Positions 27,137 to 36,845 of a DNA stretch of 37,392 nucleotides are shown piece after piece; within the stretch, counting starts at the first letter, position 1; each line of letters opens with the position of its first letter. Under the pieces are notes generated by a model. The model was not told the origin of the DNA and did no database searches. It worked only from the letters and a program-made list of their open reading frames with translations. Source of the stretch: Rhizobiaceae bacterium. Lineage in GTDB: Bacteria; Pseudomonadota; Alphaproteobacteria; Rhizobiales; Rhizobiaceae. The stretch lies in NCBI GenBank assembly GCA_905339215.1, contig CAJPFN010000015.1, forward strand, positions 1-37,392, given 5' to 3'. A program made the translations under genes and the position numbers.

Positions 27137-27176
27137 CAAAAAAGAAGCCGGGCAGAAAGTCAACTGCCCGGCTTCA
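27137..27176 (-). terminator. strong Rho-independent terminator of ahcY
   Basis: A perfect 12-bp stem (27144-27155 GAAGCCGGGCAG with 27164-27175) with an eight-base loop is followed on the minus strand by six T residues. It begins 27 bases past the ahcY stop, separating ahcY from divL and showing that divL needs its own promoter in 27002-27136. Confidence 0.95.
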
Positions 27177-27202
27177 ATATGTTGTGCTGTACCGTTCGTC
27201 GA

Positions 27203-28603
27203 TCAGTACCTGTAGTGTTCTGCCTTGAACGGACCGTGCGGAGTCACGCCGATGTAGGCGGCCTGCTCGTCGGAGAGCTGGGTAAGCTTGGCGCCGAGCT
27301 TGCCGAGGTGCAGGCGGGCCACCTTCTCGTCGAGATGCTTGGGCAGCACGTAGACCTTGTTCTCGTAGGCGCCGGGCTTGGTCCACAGCTCGATTTGGGC
27401 CAGCGTCTGATTGGTGAAGGATGCCGACATGACGAAACTCGGATGGCCCGTGGCATTGCCGAGATTGAGCAGGCGCCCCTCCGAAAGGAGGATCATACGC
27501 TTGCCGTCCGGGAAGGTGATCATATCGACCTGCGGCTTGACGTTAGTCCACTTCAGGTTCCTGAGCGCCGCGACCTGGATCTCATTGTCGAAGTGGCCGA
27601 TGTTGCCGACAATGGCCATGTCCTTCAGCATGCGCATGTGGTCGAGCGTTACCACGTCCTTGTTGCCGGTCGTCGTGATGACGATGTCGGCTGTCGGCGC
27701 CGCTTCCTCCAGCGTGACGACCTCATAGCCGTCCATGGCCGCCTGCAGCGCGCAGATCGGGTCGACTTCAGTGACCTTGACGCGGGCGCCGGCGCCCTGC
27801 AGCGAAGCAGCCGAGCCCTTGCCCACGTCGCCGTAACCGCAGACCACGGCGACCTTGCCGGCCATCATGACGTCGGTTCCGCGGCGGATGCCGTCGACCA
27901 GCGACTCCTTGCAGCCGTACTTGTTGTCGAACTTCGATTTGGTGACCGAATCGTTGACGTTGATTGCCGGGAACGGCAGCAGACCCTTCTTCTGCAGCTG
28001 ATAGAGCCGGTTGACGCCCGTGGTGGTTTCCTCGGTAACGCCGCGGATGGCTTCCCTCTGCCGAGTGAAGAAGCCGGGCGAAGCCTTCATGCGCTTCTTC
28101 ACCTGGGCGACGAAGTATTCCTCCTCCTCGCTCTTCGGATTGGACAGCACGTCCTCGCCGGCCTCGGCGCGGGCACCGACCAGGATGTACATCGTGGCGT
28201 CGCCGCCGTCGTCGAGGATCATGTTGGTGAGGCCGCCGTCGGCCCACTGGAAGATCTTGTCGGTATAGTCCCAGTACTCCTCGAGGGATTCCCCCTTGAC
28301 GGCGAAGACCGGCGTACCGCCGGCGGCGATCGCCGCGGCGGCGTGGTCCTGGGTCGAAAAGATGTTGCAGGAAGCCCAGCGGACCTGGGCGCCCAGCGCC
28401 TTCAGCGTCTCGATGAGCACTGCGGTCTGGATGGTCATGTGCAGCGAACCGGTGATCCGCGCGCCCTTCAACGGCTGAGCCTCGCCGAACTCCTCGCGGC
28501 AGGCCATCAGGCCCGGCATCTCGGTTTCGGCGATCTCGATTTCCTTGCGGCCCCAGTCGGCCAGCGCAATGTTCGCGACTACGTAGTCCTTTTCCAAAGC
28601 CAC
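27203..28603 (-). CDS. ahcY: adenosylhomocysteinase (SAH hydrolase)
   Basis: AhcY splits S-adenosylhomocysteine into adenosine and homocysteine, removing the product inhibitor of methyltransferases. The 466-residue length fits the bacterial type. Visible are [20 protein letters not shown], the substrate segment [17 protein letters not shown], the NAD-binding [43 protein letters not shown], and the conserved C-terminal KAEHYRY with the lysine and tyrosine that reach the neighbouring subunit's NAD. The GTG start at 28603 has GGAG nine bases upstream. It lies 143 bases downstream of the HPr gene; the gap has a candidate operator. A strong terminator follows. Confidence 0.98.
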   Translation of the reverse strand: MALEKDYVVANIALADWGRKEIEIAETEMPGLMACREEFGEAQPLKGARITGSLHMTIQTAVLIETLKALGAQVRWASCNIFSTQDHAAAAIAAGGTPVFAVKGESLEEYWDYTDKIFQWADGGLTNMILDDGGDATMYILVGARAEAGEDVLSNPKSEEEEYFVAQVKKRMKASPGFFTRQREAIRGVTEETTTGVNRLYQLQKKGLLPFPAINVNDSVTKSKFDNKYGCKESLVDGIRRGTDVMMAGKVAVVCGYGDVGKGSAASLQGAGARVKVTEVDPICALQAAMDGYEVVTLEEAAPTADIVITTTGNKDVVTLDHMRMLKDMAIVGNIGHFDNEIQVAALRNLKWTNVKPQVDMITFPDGKRMILLSEGRLLNLGNATGHPSFVMSASFTNQTLAQIELWTKPGAYENKVYVLPKHLDEKVARLHLGKLGAKLTQLSDEQAAYIGVTPHGPFKAEHYRY

Positions 28604-28708
28604 GGCGTTTTCTCCAGTCAGTCGGATTTTGACGCGCCTCCGCCAGCACGCGGCCAGGCACGAATTCTGCGGCCTGATACCAGATCAGCCCGATTGCGAC
28701 AATGGGAT

Positions 28709-28724
28709 ATAAAGAAATCCTTAT
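28709..28724. promoter_or_regulatory. candidate palindromic operator upstream of ahcY
   Basis: ATAAAGA-AA-TCCTTAT is an inverted repeat with six of seven positions matching, in an AT-rich patch about 105 bases upstream of the ahcY start. The form resembles operators of winged-helix repressors. SahR, an ArsR-type SAH-responsive regulator of ahcY in proteobacteria, is a reasonable guess, but the link is inference. Confidence 0.4.
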
Positions 28725-28746
28725 TCGTGCATGTCCGCGCGTCGAG

Positions 28747-29028
28747 TCATGCCTCTTCGCCGAAACGATCGGCGATCAGCGCCTCGAGCGCATTCATGAC
28801 GCCCGCGGCATCTCGTCCGGAGGCCGTGACCCGGATGTGGCAGCCCGGGCTGGCCGCGAGCATCATGAGGCCCATGATCGAGGTCCCGCCTACCGCGGTA
28901 CCATCCTTCTCCACGGTCACATCCGCGTCGAAACTGGAAACGAGCTGGACGAACTTGGCGGAAGCGCGCGCATGCAGGCCGCGCTGGTTCACGATCGGCA
29001 GTTCGCGGGTGATGATCTGGCCACTCAT
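28747..29028 (-). CDS. ptsH: HPr-like phosphocarrier protein
   Basis: This small phosphorelay protein takes phosphate from an enzyme I and passes it to EIIA. The 93-residue HPr fold has the active histidine His19 in RGLHARASAKF. Ser50 in GGTSIMGLMML corresponds to the regulatory serine that HPr kinase modifies. Because hprK and an EIIA of the mannose type are immediately upstream and no sugar permease is present, this is the regulatory phosphotransferase branch of alphaproteobacteria rather than a sugar-uptake system. The ATG at 29028 lies 17 bases past the EIIA stop. The 143-base gap to ahcY shows no clear terminator. Confidence 0.96.
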   Translation of the reverse strand: MSGQIITRELPIVNQRGLHARASAKFVQLVSSFDADVTVEKDGTAVGGTSIMGLMMLAASPGCHIRVTASGRDAAGVMNALEALIADRFGEEA

Positions 29029-29045
29029 ACCGGAACCTGGACGGC

Positions 29046-29447
29046 CTATTTCCCGGTCAGGAGTTGGCTGGCGACATTGATGTACTTGCGCCCCGCCATT
29101 TGCGCCTCGGTAAGCGCCTTCGCCATGTCGTCGGTCTTGCGCACACCGGAGAGCTTGATCAGCATGGGAAGGTTCACGCCCGCGATCACCTCGACGCGGC
29201 CGGATTCCATCACCGAAATGGACAGGTTCGATGGCGTTCCCCCGAACATGTCGGTGAGCACGATTACGCCGGCTCCGGTGTCGGCCCGCGCGACGGCGTC
29301 GACGATGTCGCGGCGGCGCTGCTCCATGTCGTCGTCCGGTCCGATCGCTACAGTCTCGAAATTGTCCTGGGGGCCGACCACATGCTCCACGGCATTGCGG
29401 AACTCCTCGGCCAGTCGACCGTGCGTGACCAGCACGAGTCCGATCAT
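29046..29447 (-). CDS. manX: PTS EIIA protein, mannose-type fold
   Basis: This is a soluble EIIA of 133 residues with the phosphorylated His9 in LVLVTHGRLAEE and the family core VIVLTDMFGGTPSNLS, followed by VIAGVNLPMLIKL. It accepts phosphate from HPr. No EIIB, EIIC or EIID lies in the window, so its output is probably regulatory, as in rhizobia, where it affects carbon storage and succinate control. The frame is open to 29489, but the ATG at 29447 gives the family start IGLVLVTHG and has a GGGAG site. A 172-base gap with inverted repeats separates it from hprK. Confidence 0.94.
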   Translation of the reverse strand: MIGLVLVTHGRLAEEFRNAVEHVVGPQDNFETVAIGPDDDMEQRRRDIVDAVARADTGAGVIVLTDMFGGTPSNLSISVMESGRVEVIAGVNLPMLIKLSGVRKTDDMAKALTEAQMAGRKYINVASQLLTGK

Positions 29448-29619
29448 TCTGCTTTGGCTCCCGTCATGATCCGTCCAGAAGGCGTGCAAACCGAGCGCCG
29501 CCTGCCTTGCCCCGCGGCAGGAGCGCTATCTTGTCGACGCGCGATCAGATGACAAGGGCAAATCTGCGTTGCGAGGGGCTATTTCGCCGCATCCGGGGAG
29601 CGAACGGCGCACGTTTCTC

Positions 29620-30063
29620 TCAGAACGGGGGCAGGTCGAGCCAGGACAGGACGACCGAACAAGCCAATTCTGCCTGACGTTGGGGCAGAGCGACGGAGGA
29701 AACCAGGCATCCCGCCACTGCCTCGAAATCGCCCTCCTGATAACGCGGCGCAAGGCCCGGTTCGACCAGCCGGACGAGCAGATCAACGACGGCGCGGCGC
29801 TCGTGATCGACAGAGCGCGGGCCGAGACCATGGACCTCGACAAGGCCGGCGAGCGGCCGCGGCGCCGCGGCAAGGATACGGCCGCCGCAAACCTTGATGT
29901 CGGTCCGGTCATCGGCAACGAGGGTAGCGAATCTTCCCGAGAAGATGCAGCGGCGGACCAGCGCCAGAGCCAACGTCGATTTGCCTGCGCCCGAATCGCC
30001 CGCAATCAAGACTCCGCGGTCGCCGAGCAGGGCGGTCGTCGCGTGCAGTTGCAGTAGCGCCAC
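29620..30063 (-). CDS. hprK: HPr kinase/phosphorylase, short single-domain form
   Basis: HprK phosphorylates the regulatory serine of HPr. At 147 residues it consists only of the C-terminal catalytic domain; Firmicutes enzymes are about 310 residues with an extra N-terminal domain. Walker A is GDSGAGKS (22-29), followed by VADDRTDIK and the family signature GLVEVHGLG (73-81). The short form is the usual one in Rhizobiales. The GTG start at 30063 lies three bases past the chvG stop, so it is co-translated with the two-component genes chvI and chvG. This links envelope or acid sensing to the phosphorylation state of HPr. Confidence 0.95.
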   Translation of the reverse strand: MALLQLHATTALLGDRGVLIAGDSGAGKSTLALALVRRCIFSGRFATLVADDRTDIKVCGGRILAAAPRPLAGLVEVHGLGPRSVDHERRAVVDLLVRLVEPGLAPRYQEGDFEAVAGCLVSSVALPQRQAELACSVVLSWLDLPPF

Positions 30064-30066
30064 GGA

Positions 30067-31851
30067 TCAGGCTTCGGCCGGCAGCGAAACGACGAACCGG
30101 GCGCCCCTGACGTCGCCCGGCTTGGTGCCCGCTATGTTCTCAGCGGTGAGCCTGCCGCCATGCGCTTCCACGATCTGGCGGCTGATCGATAGCCCCAGCC
30201 CGGAATTCTGGCCAAAAACTTCGCCCGCAGGCCGGTCGGTGTAGAAGCGCTCGAAAATCCGCTCGATGTTTTCGGCGCGGATGCCGGGACCGTTGTCCTC
30301 CACCGAAAGCACATTGTGCCTTCCGGCGCGCGAAAGCGAAACAACGATGCGGCCGTGACCGTCGGGCACGAAGGAACGCGCGTTTTCGATCAAGTTCGTG
30401 ATCACCTGACCCAGCCTGAGGTCGTGACCCATAACGAAGTAGCCCTTCACGCCCTGCGGTAGCTTGGCGGCACGGAACTCGATCTCGACCGCTTTCTTGC
30501 GCGAACCGACCTCGCGCGAGACGTCGACCAAGTCGCCGACGAACTTCTTCAAGTCGACGCGGCGCGCGTCCTCGCGCGCCAGTTCGGCATCAAGGCGGGA
30601 GGCGTCCGAGATATCGGTAATCAGCCGGTCGAGGCGCCGGACATCGTGCTGTATGATTTCCATGAGACGGTTCCGCGAATTCTCGTTCCGAGCGAGCGGC
30701 AGGGTCTCGACGGCGCTGCGAAGCGAGGTGAGCGGGTTCTTCAATTCGTGGGAGACGTCCGCCGCAAAGCTCTCGATCGCCTCGATCCGCGCATAGAGCG
30801 CGTTGGTCATGTCGCGAACCGCGACTGAAAGGTTGCCGATCTCGTCCTGGCGCTCTGAGTAGTCGGGAATCTCCTCGCGGCTCTTGACGCCACGGCGCAC
30901 GCGTACGGCGGCGGCCGCAAGGCGCCGTAGCGGATTGGCGATCGTCGAGGCGAGCATCATCGACAGAAGGACATTGACCAGCGCGGCGACGCCGAAGACG
31001 CGGAGGATCGCCTTGCGTTCGGCAGCGACGATCTTGTCGATGTCGCCGCCCTGCGTGTTGAGCATGAGCACGCCGAGCACGGCGCGGAAGCGCTGGATGG
31101 GCACCGCGACCGATACGATCTGCTCGCCCTGCTCGCTGATGCGCACCACCGTACCGGGACTTCCGGTCAGCGCGTTCATCACCTCGGGGAAGGCCGAGCC
31201 GTTGCCGCCGGGCTGCTCCTTGTAGATGGGCAGGTCGGTCCGGCGGAAGAAATCCGCGACGAACTGCTGGATACGCTCGAAGAGGTCGGGCTCCTCCTCC
31301 GTCACCGGCGGCAGGTCGTAGCGGAGAATCTGTCCGCGCGAATAAAGATGCCGGGAATCGAGAAGCAGGTTGGCATCGCGGTCGTAGATGCGGGCGCGGG
31401 TCCGGGTCGGCGAGATCAGCCGCCGCAGGACGGGCGCGACCCGTTCGGGATTGATGGGGAAGTCGAGGCTATCGAGCTGATCCGATCCCGGCGCCAGGCT
31501 TTCGCCTGCCTGCAGCTCGAGCAGCTTCTCCGGATCGATGCTGATCGAATCCGTCTCGACCGTCGCCGAGGCGGCAATGGCGCCGGCGATGATCTCGCCC
31601 TGCGTCATCAGGCTCTCGACACGGGCGTCGATCAGCCCGTCGCGGAACTGGTTGAGATAAAGAATGCCGACGACGAGGATGCCGAGCGCAGCCATATTCA
31701 GAAACAGGATGCGCTTGGTCAGGCTGGAGAAGACGTGATGGCCGAGGAACCGGCGGACCGAGACGGTCAGTCGCGCCATGAGGGGCGACGCCGCCTGGGC
31801 GGGTTCCCTGCCCGCCGCGGCCGGTCCCGTGGCCTCAATGTCCGTCGCCAT
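30067..31851 (-). CDS. chvG: sensor histidine kinase ChvG (ExoS)
   Basis: ChvG is an inner-membrane sensor that responds to acid or envelope stress and phosphorylates ChvI. The 594-residue chain has a cytoplasmic N-tail, TM1 (about 48-68), a periplasmic sensing domain (about 70-280), TM2 (about 282-306) and a HAMP linker. The H-box is FAADVSHELKNPLTS with His368. The N-box is NLIENARSF, followed by DNGPGIRAENIERIFERFY and SGLGLSISRQIVEAHGG. I chose the ATG at 31851 with GGGAAG upstream. A GTG at 31875 overlaps the chvI stop by four bases and would add eight residues; either is possible. hprK follows by three bases. Confidence 0.96.
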   Translation of the reverse strand: MATDIEATGPAAAGREPAQAASPLMARLTVSVRRFLGHHVFSSLTKRILFLNMAALGILVVGILYLNQFRDGLIDARVESLMTQGEIIAGAIAASATVETDSISIDPEKLLELQAGESLAPGSDQLDSLDFPINPERVAPVLRRLISPTRTRARIYDRDANLLLDSRHLYSRGQILRYDLPPVTEEEPDLFERIQQFVADFFRRTDLPIYKEQPGGNGSAFPEVMNALTGSPGTVVRISEQGEQIVSVAVPIQRFRAVLGVLMLNTQGGDIDKIVAAERKAILRVFGVAALVNVLLSMMLASTIANPLRRLAAAAVRVRRGVKSREEIPDYSERQDEIGNLSVAVRDMTNALYARIEAIESFAADVSHELKNPLTSLRSAVETLPLARNENSRNRLMEIIQHDVRRLDRLITDISDASRLDAELAREDARRVDLKKFVGDLVDVSREVGSRKKAVEIEFRAAKLPQGVKGYFVMGHDLRLGQVITNLIENARSFVPDGHGRIVVSLSRAGRHNVLSVEDNGPGIRAENIERIFERFYTDRPAGEVFGQNSGLGLSISRQIVEAHGGRLTAENIAGTKPGDVRGARFVVSLPAEA

Positions 31852-31871
31852 CCTTGGTCTTCCCGAGATGT

Positions 31872-32573
31872 TCACGCCTCGCGGAAGCGGTAGCCCACTC
31901 CGTAGAGCGTCTCGATCATGTCGAAGTCGTCGTCGACAGCCTTGAACTTCTTGCGTAGACGCTTGATATGGCTGTCGATGGTGCGGTCGTCGACGTAAAC
32001 CTGCTCATCATAGGCCGAATCCATCAAGGCGTCGCGGCTTTTGACGACGCCAGGCCGCTGAGCCAGTGAATGCAGGATGAGGAACTCGGTGACGGTGAGC
32101 GTGACGGGCTCGCCCTTCCAGGTGCAGGTGTGGCGCTCCTGATCCATCACCAGCTGGCCGCGCTCCAGGGATTTCTGCTGGCTGGTCGGCGCCTTGGCGG
32201 CGGCTTCGCGAGCGCTGGCGCGGCGAAGGACGGCTTTAACGCGCTCGACCAGTAGCCGCTGCGAAAACGGCTTCTTGATGAAGTCGTCGGCGCCCATCTT
32301 CAGGCCGAACAACTCGTCGATCTCGTCGTCCTTCGAAGTGAGGAAGATGACCGGGAGGTCGGTCTTCTGCCGCAGCCGCCGCAAGAGCTCCATGCCGTCC
32401 ATGCGTGGCATCTTGATGTCGAGGATGGCGAGGTTCGGCGGACGGGCGGAAAGCCCTTCGAGCGCCGAGGCGCCGTCGGTAAACGTCTCGACCCGATACC
32501 CCTCGGATTCCAGCGCAATCGAAACGGACGTCAGGATGTTGCGATCGTCGTCGACAAGCGCGATTGTTGCCAT
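31872..32573 (-). CDS. chvI: response regulator ChvI, OmpR family
   Basis: ChvI is the DNA-binding partner of ChvG; in rhizobia and Agrobacterium it controls exopolysaccharide, motility and acid- or host-induced genes and is often essential. The 233-residue protein has a receiver domain with acidic pocket VDDD (7-10), phospho-acceptor Asp52 in [10 protein letters not shown] and the conserved Lys in FIKKPFS. A winged-helix domain follows ([39 protein letters not shown]). The frame is open to 32657, but the ATG at 32573 gives the family start ATIALVDDD and has GAGGGAG upstream. It heads the chvI-chvG-hprK-EIIA-HPr run and diverges from pckA. Confidence 0.97.
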   Translation of the reverse strand: MATIALVDDDRNILTSVSIALESEGYRVETFTDGASALEGLSARPPNLAILDIKMPRMDGMELLRRLRQKTDLPVIFLTSKDDEIDELFGLKMGADDFIKKPFSQRLLVERVKAVLRRASAREAAAKAPTSQQKSLERGQLVMDQERHTCTWKGEPVTLTVTEFLILHSLAQRPGVVKSRDALMDSAYDEQVYVDDRTIDSHIKRLRKKFKAVDDDFDMIETLYGVGYRFREA

Positions 32574-32623
32574 GTCAAGCGGCTCCCTCATGAGCGGGTC
32601 CCTTCCTGCCTCAAGAAAGGGGC

Positions 32624-32649
32624 AATTGGCGTACAAATTGGGTACAAAA
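32624..32649. promoter_or_regulatory. tandem direct repeat upstream of chvI
   Basis: AATTGGCGTACAA is followed at once by AATTGGGTACAAA, a period of 12-13 bases, starting 50 bases upstream of the chvI ATG. OmpR-type regulators such as ChvI bind direct repeats with about this spacing, so an autoregulatory site is plausible. The repeat is seen; the binding is inferred. Confidence 0.45.
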
Positions 32650-32666
32650 TGTGGCATAGACCCCGC

Positions 32667-32688
32667 GCGCCCTTCAAGGCAAGGGCGC
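32667..32688. repeat. inverted repeat upstream of chvI
   Basis: GCGCCCTT (32667-32674) and AAGGGCGC (32681-32688) are perfect arms around a six-base loop. No T run follows on either strand, so it is not a standard terminator. It could be an operator or a fold in the leader. Confidence 0.5.
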
Positions 32689-32775
32689 CGATGGTCTCAG
32701 ACCTGCCTTCCACCCGACCATTCGACGCAGCACACTGGTCAATCCTTGGGCATGCAGGCGAAAATATTCCGACTT

Positions 32776-32786
32776 TAAACGGTTTA
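32776..32786. promoter_or_regulatory. candidate LacI-type operator 1 upstream of pckA
   Basis: TAAAC-G-GTTTA is a perfect palindrome around one central base, in the AT-rich patch about 150 bases before the pckA start. The shape suits a LacI-family regulator; PckR, a LacI-type regulator of pckA known in Sinorhizobium, is the obvious candidate, by inference. Confidence 0.4.
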
Positions 32787-32803
32787 GGTGTTTTTTTAAA
32801 TTT

Positions 32804-32816
32804 TTAAATCGATTAA
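32804..32816. promoter_or_regulatory. candidate LacI-type operator 2 upstream of pckA
   Basis: TTAAATCGATTAA contains the 8-bp palindrome AATCGATT with a central CG, typical of LacI-family operators, 28 bases (about three helical turns) from the first site. The function is inferred only from form and position. Confidence 0.4.
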
Positions 32817-32934
32817 TGATTTGAAATCGCTTGGCTTTTCTGTTTGTGACGACCCCTGGCCAACGGGATGGCGCAGTCGGTCCTCCCGGCAGCCTTTCGG
32901 TTTGATGCGGCGAATGGCTGTTCGAGGAGCAAAC

Positions 32935-34545
<1,611 letters not shown>

Positions 34546-34573
34546 GCGCTCCGTCGAAGGATCTCCCTGAAAT

Positions 34574-34599
34574 GGCCCGGCCGAGTGCTGGGCCTTTTT
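34574..34599 (+). terminator. Rho-independent terminator after pckA
   Basis: An 8-bp stem with one G-U pair (34574-34581 GGCCCGGC with 34587-34594) and a five-base loop is followed by five T residues on the plus strand, 29 bases past the pckA stop. Confidence 0.9.
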
Positions 34600-34780
34600 C
34601 GTCGTGGCCAAAACCTTCGAACTGCGGCCCGCGCCAGCATCGTCGGGTCAGCGCCGTGAGGCTTGGTTGCCACACACGCCCTGGTTCGTGAATTGTCCGT
34701 CCGCCAGGCGTTTCCACCGCGGCTGGGATGGCTTTTTAGTGGCGCACCGCATCCATTCACGCACGAAAGGCGGTTCTCAA

Positions 34781-35527
34781 GTGGACATCCCCCGGATCTT
34801 CAACGTCACCGAGAGCGCTCACCGCATCCATAACCCGTTCACGTCCAAGAAATTCGCCACGCTCGGCGAGGCGTTGCGCCTGGAACCGGAGACCCGCGTG
34901 CTGGACCTCGGCAGCGGCTCGGGCGAGATGCTGTGCACCTGGGCGCGCGATCACGGGATTCGCGGTACCGGCATCGACAAGAGCCGGCTGTTCAGCGAGC
35001 AGGCGAAGCGTCGAGCCGAAGAACTCGAGGTCGCCGATCGCGTCGAGTTCATCCACGGCGACGCCGCCGGTCACGTCTCCGACGAAAAGGTCGCCGTGGC
35101 GGCCTGTGTCGGCGCCACCTGGATCGGCGAGGGAGTCGCCGGTACCATCGCGCTCCTGGCCAAGAGCCTTCGCACCGGAGGGATCATCCTCATCGGCGAG
35201 CCGTACTGGCTGCATTTGCCACCCACGGAAGACGTCGCAAAGGGATGCCTTGCCGGTTCGATCTCCGACTTTCTCACACTTCCGGGGCTTCTCGCGTCCT
35301 TCGGCAAGCTCGGCTACGACGTCGTAGAAATGGTCCTGACGGACCAGGACGGCTGGGACCGGTACGAGGCGGCCAAGTGGCTGACGATGCGCCGGTGGCT
35401 CGATGCGAATCCCCAGGACGAGCTCGCGGCGGACGTTCGAGCCCTGCTGACCTCGGAACCCCAACGGTACGCCACGTTCACCCGCGAATATCTGGGCTGG
35501 GGCGTGTTTGCGCTGATGGCGCGGTGA
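34781..35527 (+). CDS. class I SAM-dependent methyltransferase
   Basis: The 248-residue protein has the Rossmann-fold methyltransferase signature: motif I VLDLGSGSGEML, the acidic end of strand 2 in GTGIDKS, FIHGDAAG, and a motif-IV-like AACVGATWIG followed by GGIILIGEPYW. The substrate is unknown; the N-terminus (DIPRIFNVTESAHRIHNPF) recalls a family of unassigned proteobacterial methyltransferases. The frame opens at 34604, overlapping the pckA terminator, so the GTG at 34781 with AAAGGCGG eight bases upstream is the better start. It stands alone between pckA and the flavoprotein gene, with a weak terminator-like hairpin behind it. Confidence 0.85.
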   Translation: MDIPRIFNVTESAHRIHNPFTSKKFATLGEALRLEPETRVLDLGSGSGEMLCTWARDHGIRGTGIDKSRLFSEQAKRRAEELEVADRVEFIHGDAAGHVSDEKVAVAACVGATWIGEGVAGTIALLAKSLRTGGIILIGEPYWLHLPPTEDVAKGCLAGSISDFLTLPGLLASFGKLGYDVVEMVLTDQDGWDRYEAAKWLTMRRWLDANPQDELAADVRALLTSEPQRYATFTREYLGWGVFALMAR

Positions 35528-35552
35528 CGTGAGGTTGATGGCATCCGGCGAT

Positions 35553-35580
35553 ACCCGGGCTTCGCGCTGGGTCTTTTCTT
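35553..35580 (+). terminator. possible terminator after the methyltransferase gene
   Basis: A 6-bp stem with one G-U pair (ACCCGG at 35553-35558 with CTGGGT at 35567-35572) and an eight-base loop is followed by CTTTTCTTTT. The stem is modest, so termination may be partial. Confidence 0.5.
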
Positions 35581-35623
35581 TTCGATCGCGAGCGGGCATC
35601 TGTTTGCCGACCGAGTGACCGCG

Positions 35624-36292
35624 ATGACCAGCCCGAACGAGATACCCCTGGATTTCACGACCCTGCCGGCGGACGAAATGGCCACCCGCGCAGCCTCCTT
35701 CCGGGCGTCAATGGGCCGCCGCCGGACCGTGCGGCAGTTCTCCCGCCGTCCGGTGCCGCGTGCGGTTATCGAGGACTGCGTGATGACCGCGGCGAGCGCG
35801 CCATCGGGCGCCAACCAGCAGCCATGGACCTTCGTCTGTATCTCGGACCTCGCCACAAAGCGTGAGATCCGCCTCGCCGCGGAAGAAGAGGAGCGCCGGT
35901 TCTACGGCGATCGCGCATCAGCCGAGTGGCTGGAAGCACTCGCGCCCCTCGGCACCGACGCCGACAAGCCGTTCCTCGAGACCGCGCCCTGGCTGATCGT
36001 CGTCTTCGGCCAGCGCTACGGCGCCGGCCCGGACGGCGGCCGCGTGAAGCACTACTACGTGCCGGAATCGGTCGGCATCGCGACCGGCCTGCTGATTGCC
36101 AGCCTGCACCATGCAGGGCTTGCGTCGCTCACCCACACGCCCTCGCCGATGGGATTCCTCAACGCGATCTGCGGCCGGCCCGAAAACGAAAAGCCGATGA
36201 TCCTTATGGTCGTCGGCTATCCGGCGGACGGCGCGACCGTACCCGCGATCGGGCGCAAACCACTCGGCGACGTCACGGTGTGGCGCGAATGA
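35624..36292 (+). CDS. nitroreductase-fold flavoprotein resembling iodotyrosine deiodinase
   Basis: The 222-residue protein has the FMN-binding nitroreductase fold: RRRTVRQFS (32-40), [11 protein letters not shown] (58-68), [18 protein letters not shown] (149-166) and [17 protein letters not shown] (184-200). The [10 protein letters not shown] segment and the C-terminus [11 protein letters not shown] closely follow vertebrate iodotyrosine deiodinase. So does a lid-like region with a run of Glu (87-90), Tyr94 and Lys115, the residue types that hold the amino acid zwitterion in that enzyme. It may reduce halogenated tyrosine or related phenols using FMN; the physiological substrate in bacteria is unclear. 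The ATG at 35624 is preferred; a GTG three codons upstream is possible. Its TGA overlaps the arfB ATG by four bases. Confidence 0.85.
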   Translation: MTSPNEIPLDFTTLPADEMATRAASFRASMGRRRTVRQFSRRPVPRAVIEDCVMTAASAPSGANQQPWTFVCISDLATKREIRLAAEEEERRFYGDRASAEWLEALAPLGTDADKPFLETAPWLIVVFGQRYGAGPDGGRVKHYYVPESVGIATGLLIASLHHAGLASLTHTPSPMGFLNAICGRPENEKPMILMVVGYPADGATVPAIGRKPLGDVTVWRE

Positions 36293-36717
36293 TCGCCATC
36301 GAGATCGCACGCGGCGTCACGATCGGCGAGGACGAACTCGTCGAAAACTTCATCCGCTCGTCCGGTCCGGGCGGGCAAAACGTCAACAAGGTGGCGACGG
36401 CCGTTCAGCTGCGCTTCGACGCGGCGAACGCTCCGGGGCTTCCCGAACGCGTCCGCGAGCGGACGATCAAGCTCGCCGGCCAGCGTGCCACGAAGGACGG
36501 CGTCATCGTCATCGAAGCAGGTCGATACCGCACGCAGGAGCAGAACCGCGCCGACGCCCGCGCGCGGCTCATCGCACTCGTCGCCAAGGCGGCAGAACCG
36601 CCGCCGCCGCCGCGCAAGAAGACCAAACCGTCGAAGGGAGCGGTCGAGCGCCGCCTGAAGATCAAGGCCGGCCGGTCTACGGTGAAGAAGCTGCGCGGCC
36701 GCGTCACCGGCGATTGA
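36289..36717 (+). CDS. arfB: ArfB (YaeJ) alternative ribosome-rescue peptidyl-tRNA hydrolase
   Basis: ArfB enters stalled ribosomes without a stop codon and frees the nascent peptide. The 142-residue protein has the release-factor-like catalytic loop [13 protein letters not shown], with the GGQ motif at 28-30, and the RF-type segment QLRFDAAN. Its Lys/Arg-rich C-terminal tail ([19 protein letters not shown] onward) fits in the empty mRNA channel. The length matches the family (about 140). It lacks the codon-recognition domains of RF1/RF2. The start ATG overlaps the upstream flavoprotein stop (ATGA), so translation is coupled. Confidence 0.95.
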   Translation: MIAIEIARGVTIGEDELVENFIRSSGPGGQNVNKVATAVQLRFDAANAPGLPERVRERTIKLAGQRATKDGVIVIEAGRYRTQEQNRADARARLIALVAKAAEPPPPPRKKTKPSKGAVERRLKIKAGRSTVKKLRGRVTGD

Positions 36718-36845
36718 ACCGCTTTGGCAGCGTCTTCCTTCGCGGCAGAGCAGGGAGAGGGCGGCATGCGGCACATTCACATCTTTAAAAACCGCATCGC
36801 CGGTGCGAGATTTCGTCGGTAGGTTCAAACGAGGAGTGCAGAACG

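Larger units (their letters stand above)
32574..32934. other. divergent regulatory gap between chvI and pckA
   Basis: These 361 bases are the longest gene-free stretch in the window. The chvI side holds a tandem direct repeat (32624-32649) and an 8-bp inverted repeat (32667-32688). The middle, about 32760-32825, is strikingly AT-rich for this genome and contains two palindromic sites. The pckA side carries its GAGGAG ribosome site. I see no credible small gene. Confidence 0.8.

Noticed and set aside
28604-28746. Possible SAH or SAM riboswitch upstream of ahcY
   Set aside because: I could not find a fold or conserved core resembling known SAH, SAM-II or SAM/SAH aptamers; only a short DNA-type palindrome stands out.
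27026-29080. Long plus-strand frame (684 codons) opposite ahcY and HPr
   Set aside because: It runs through the ahcY terminator and across three genes on the other strand; its composition is typical of a shadow frame.
29448-29619. Possible small gene between hprK and the EIIA gene
   Set aside because: The 172-base gap has two inverted repeats (around 29492-29524 and 29530-29556) but no start with a ribosome site and no conserved-looking short frame.
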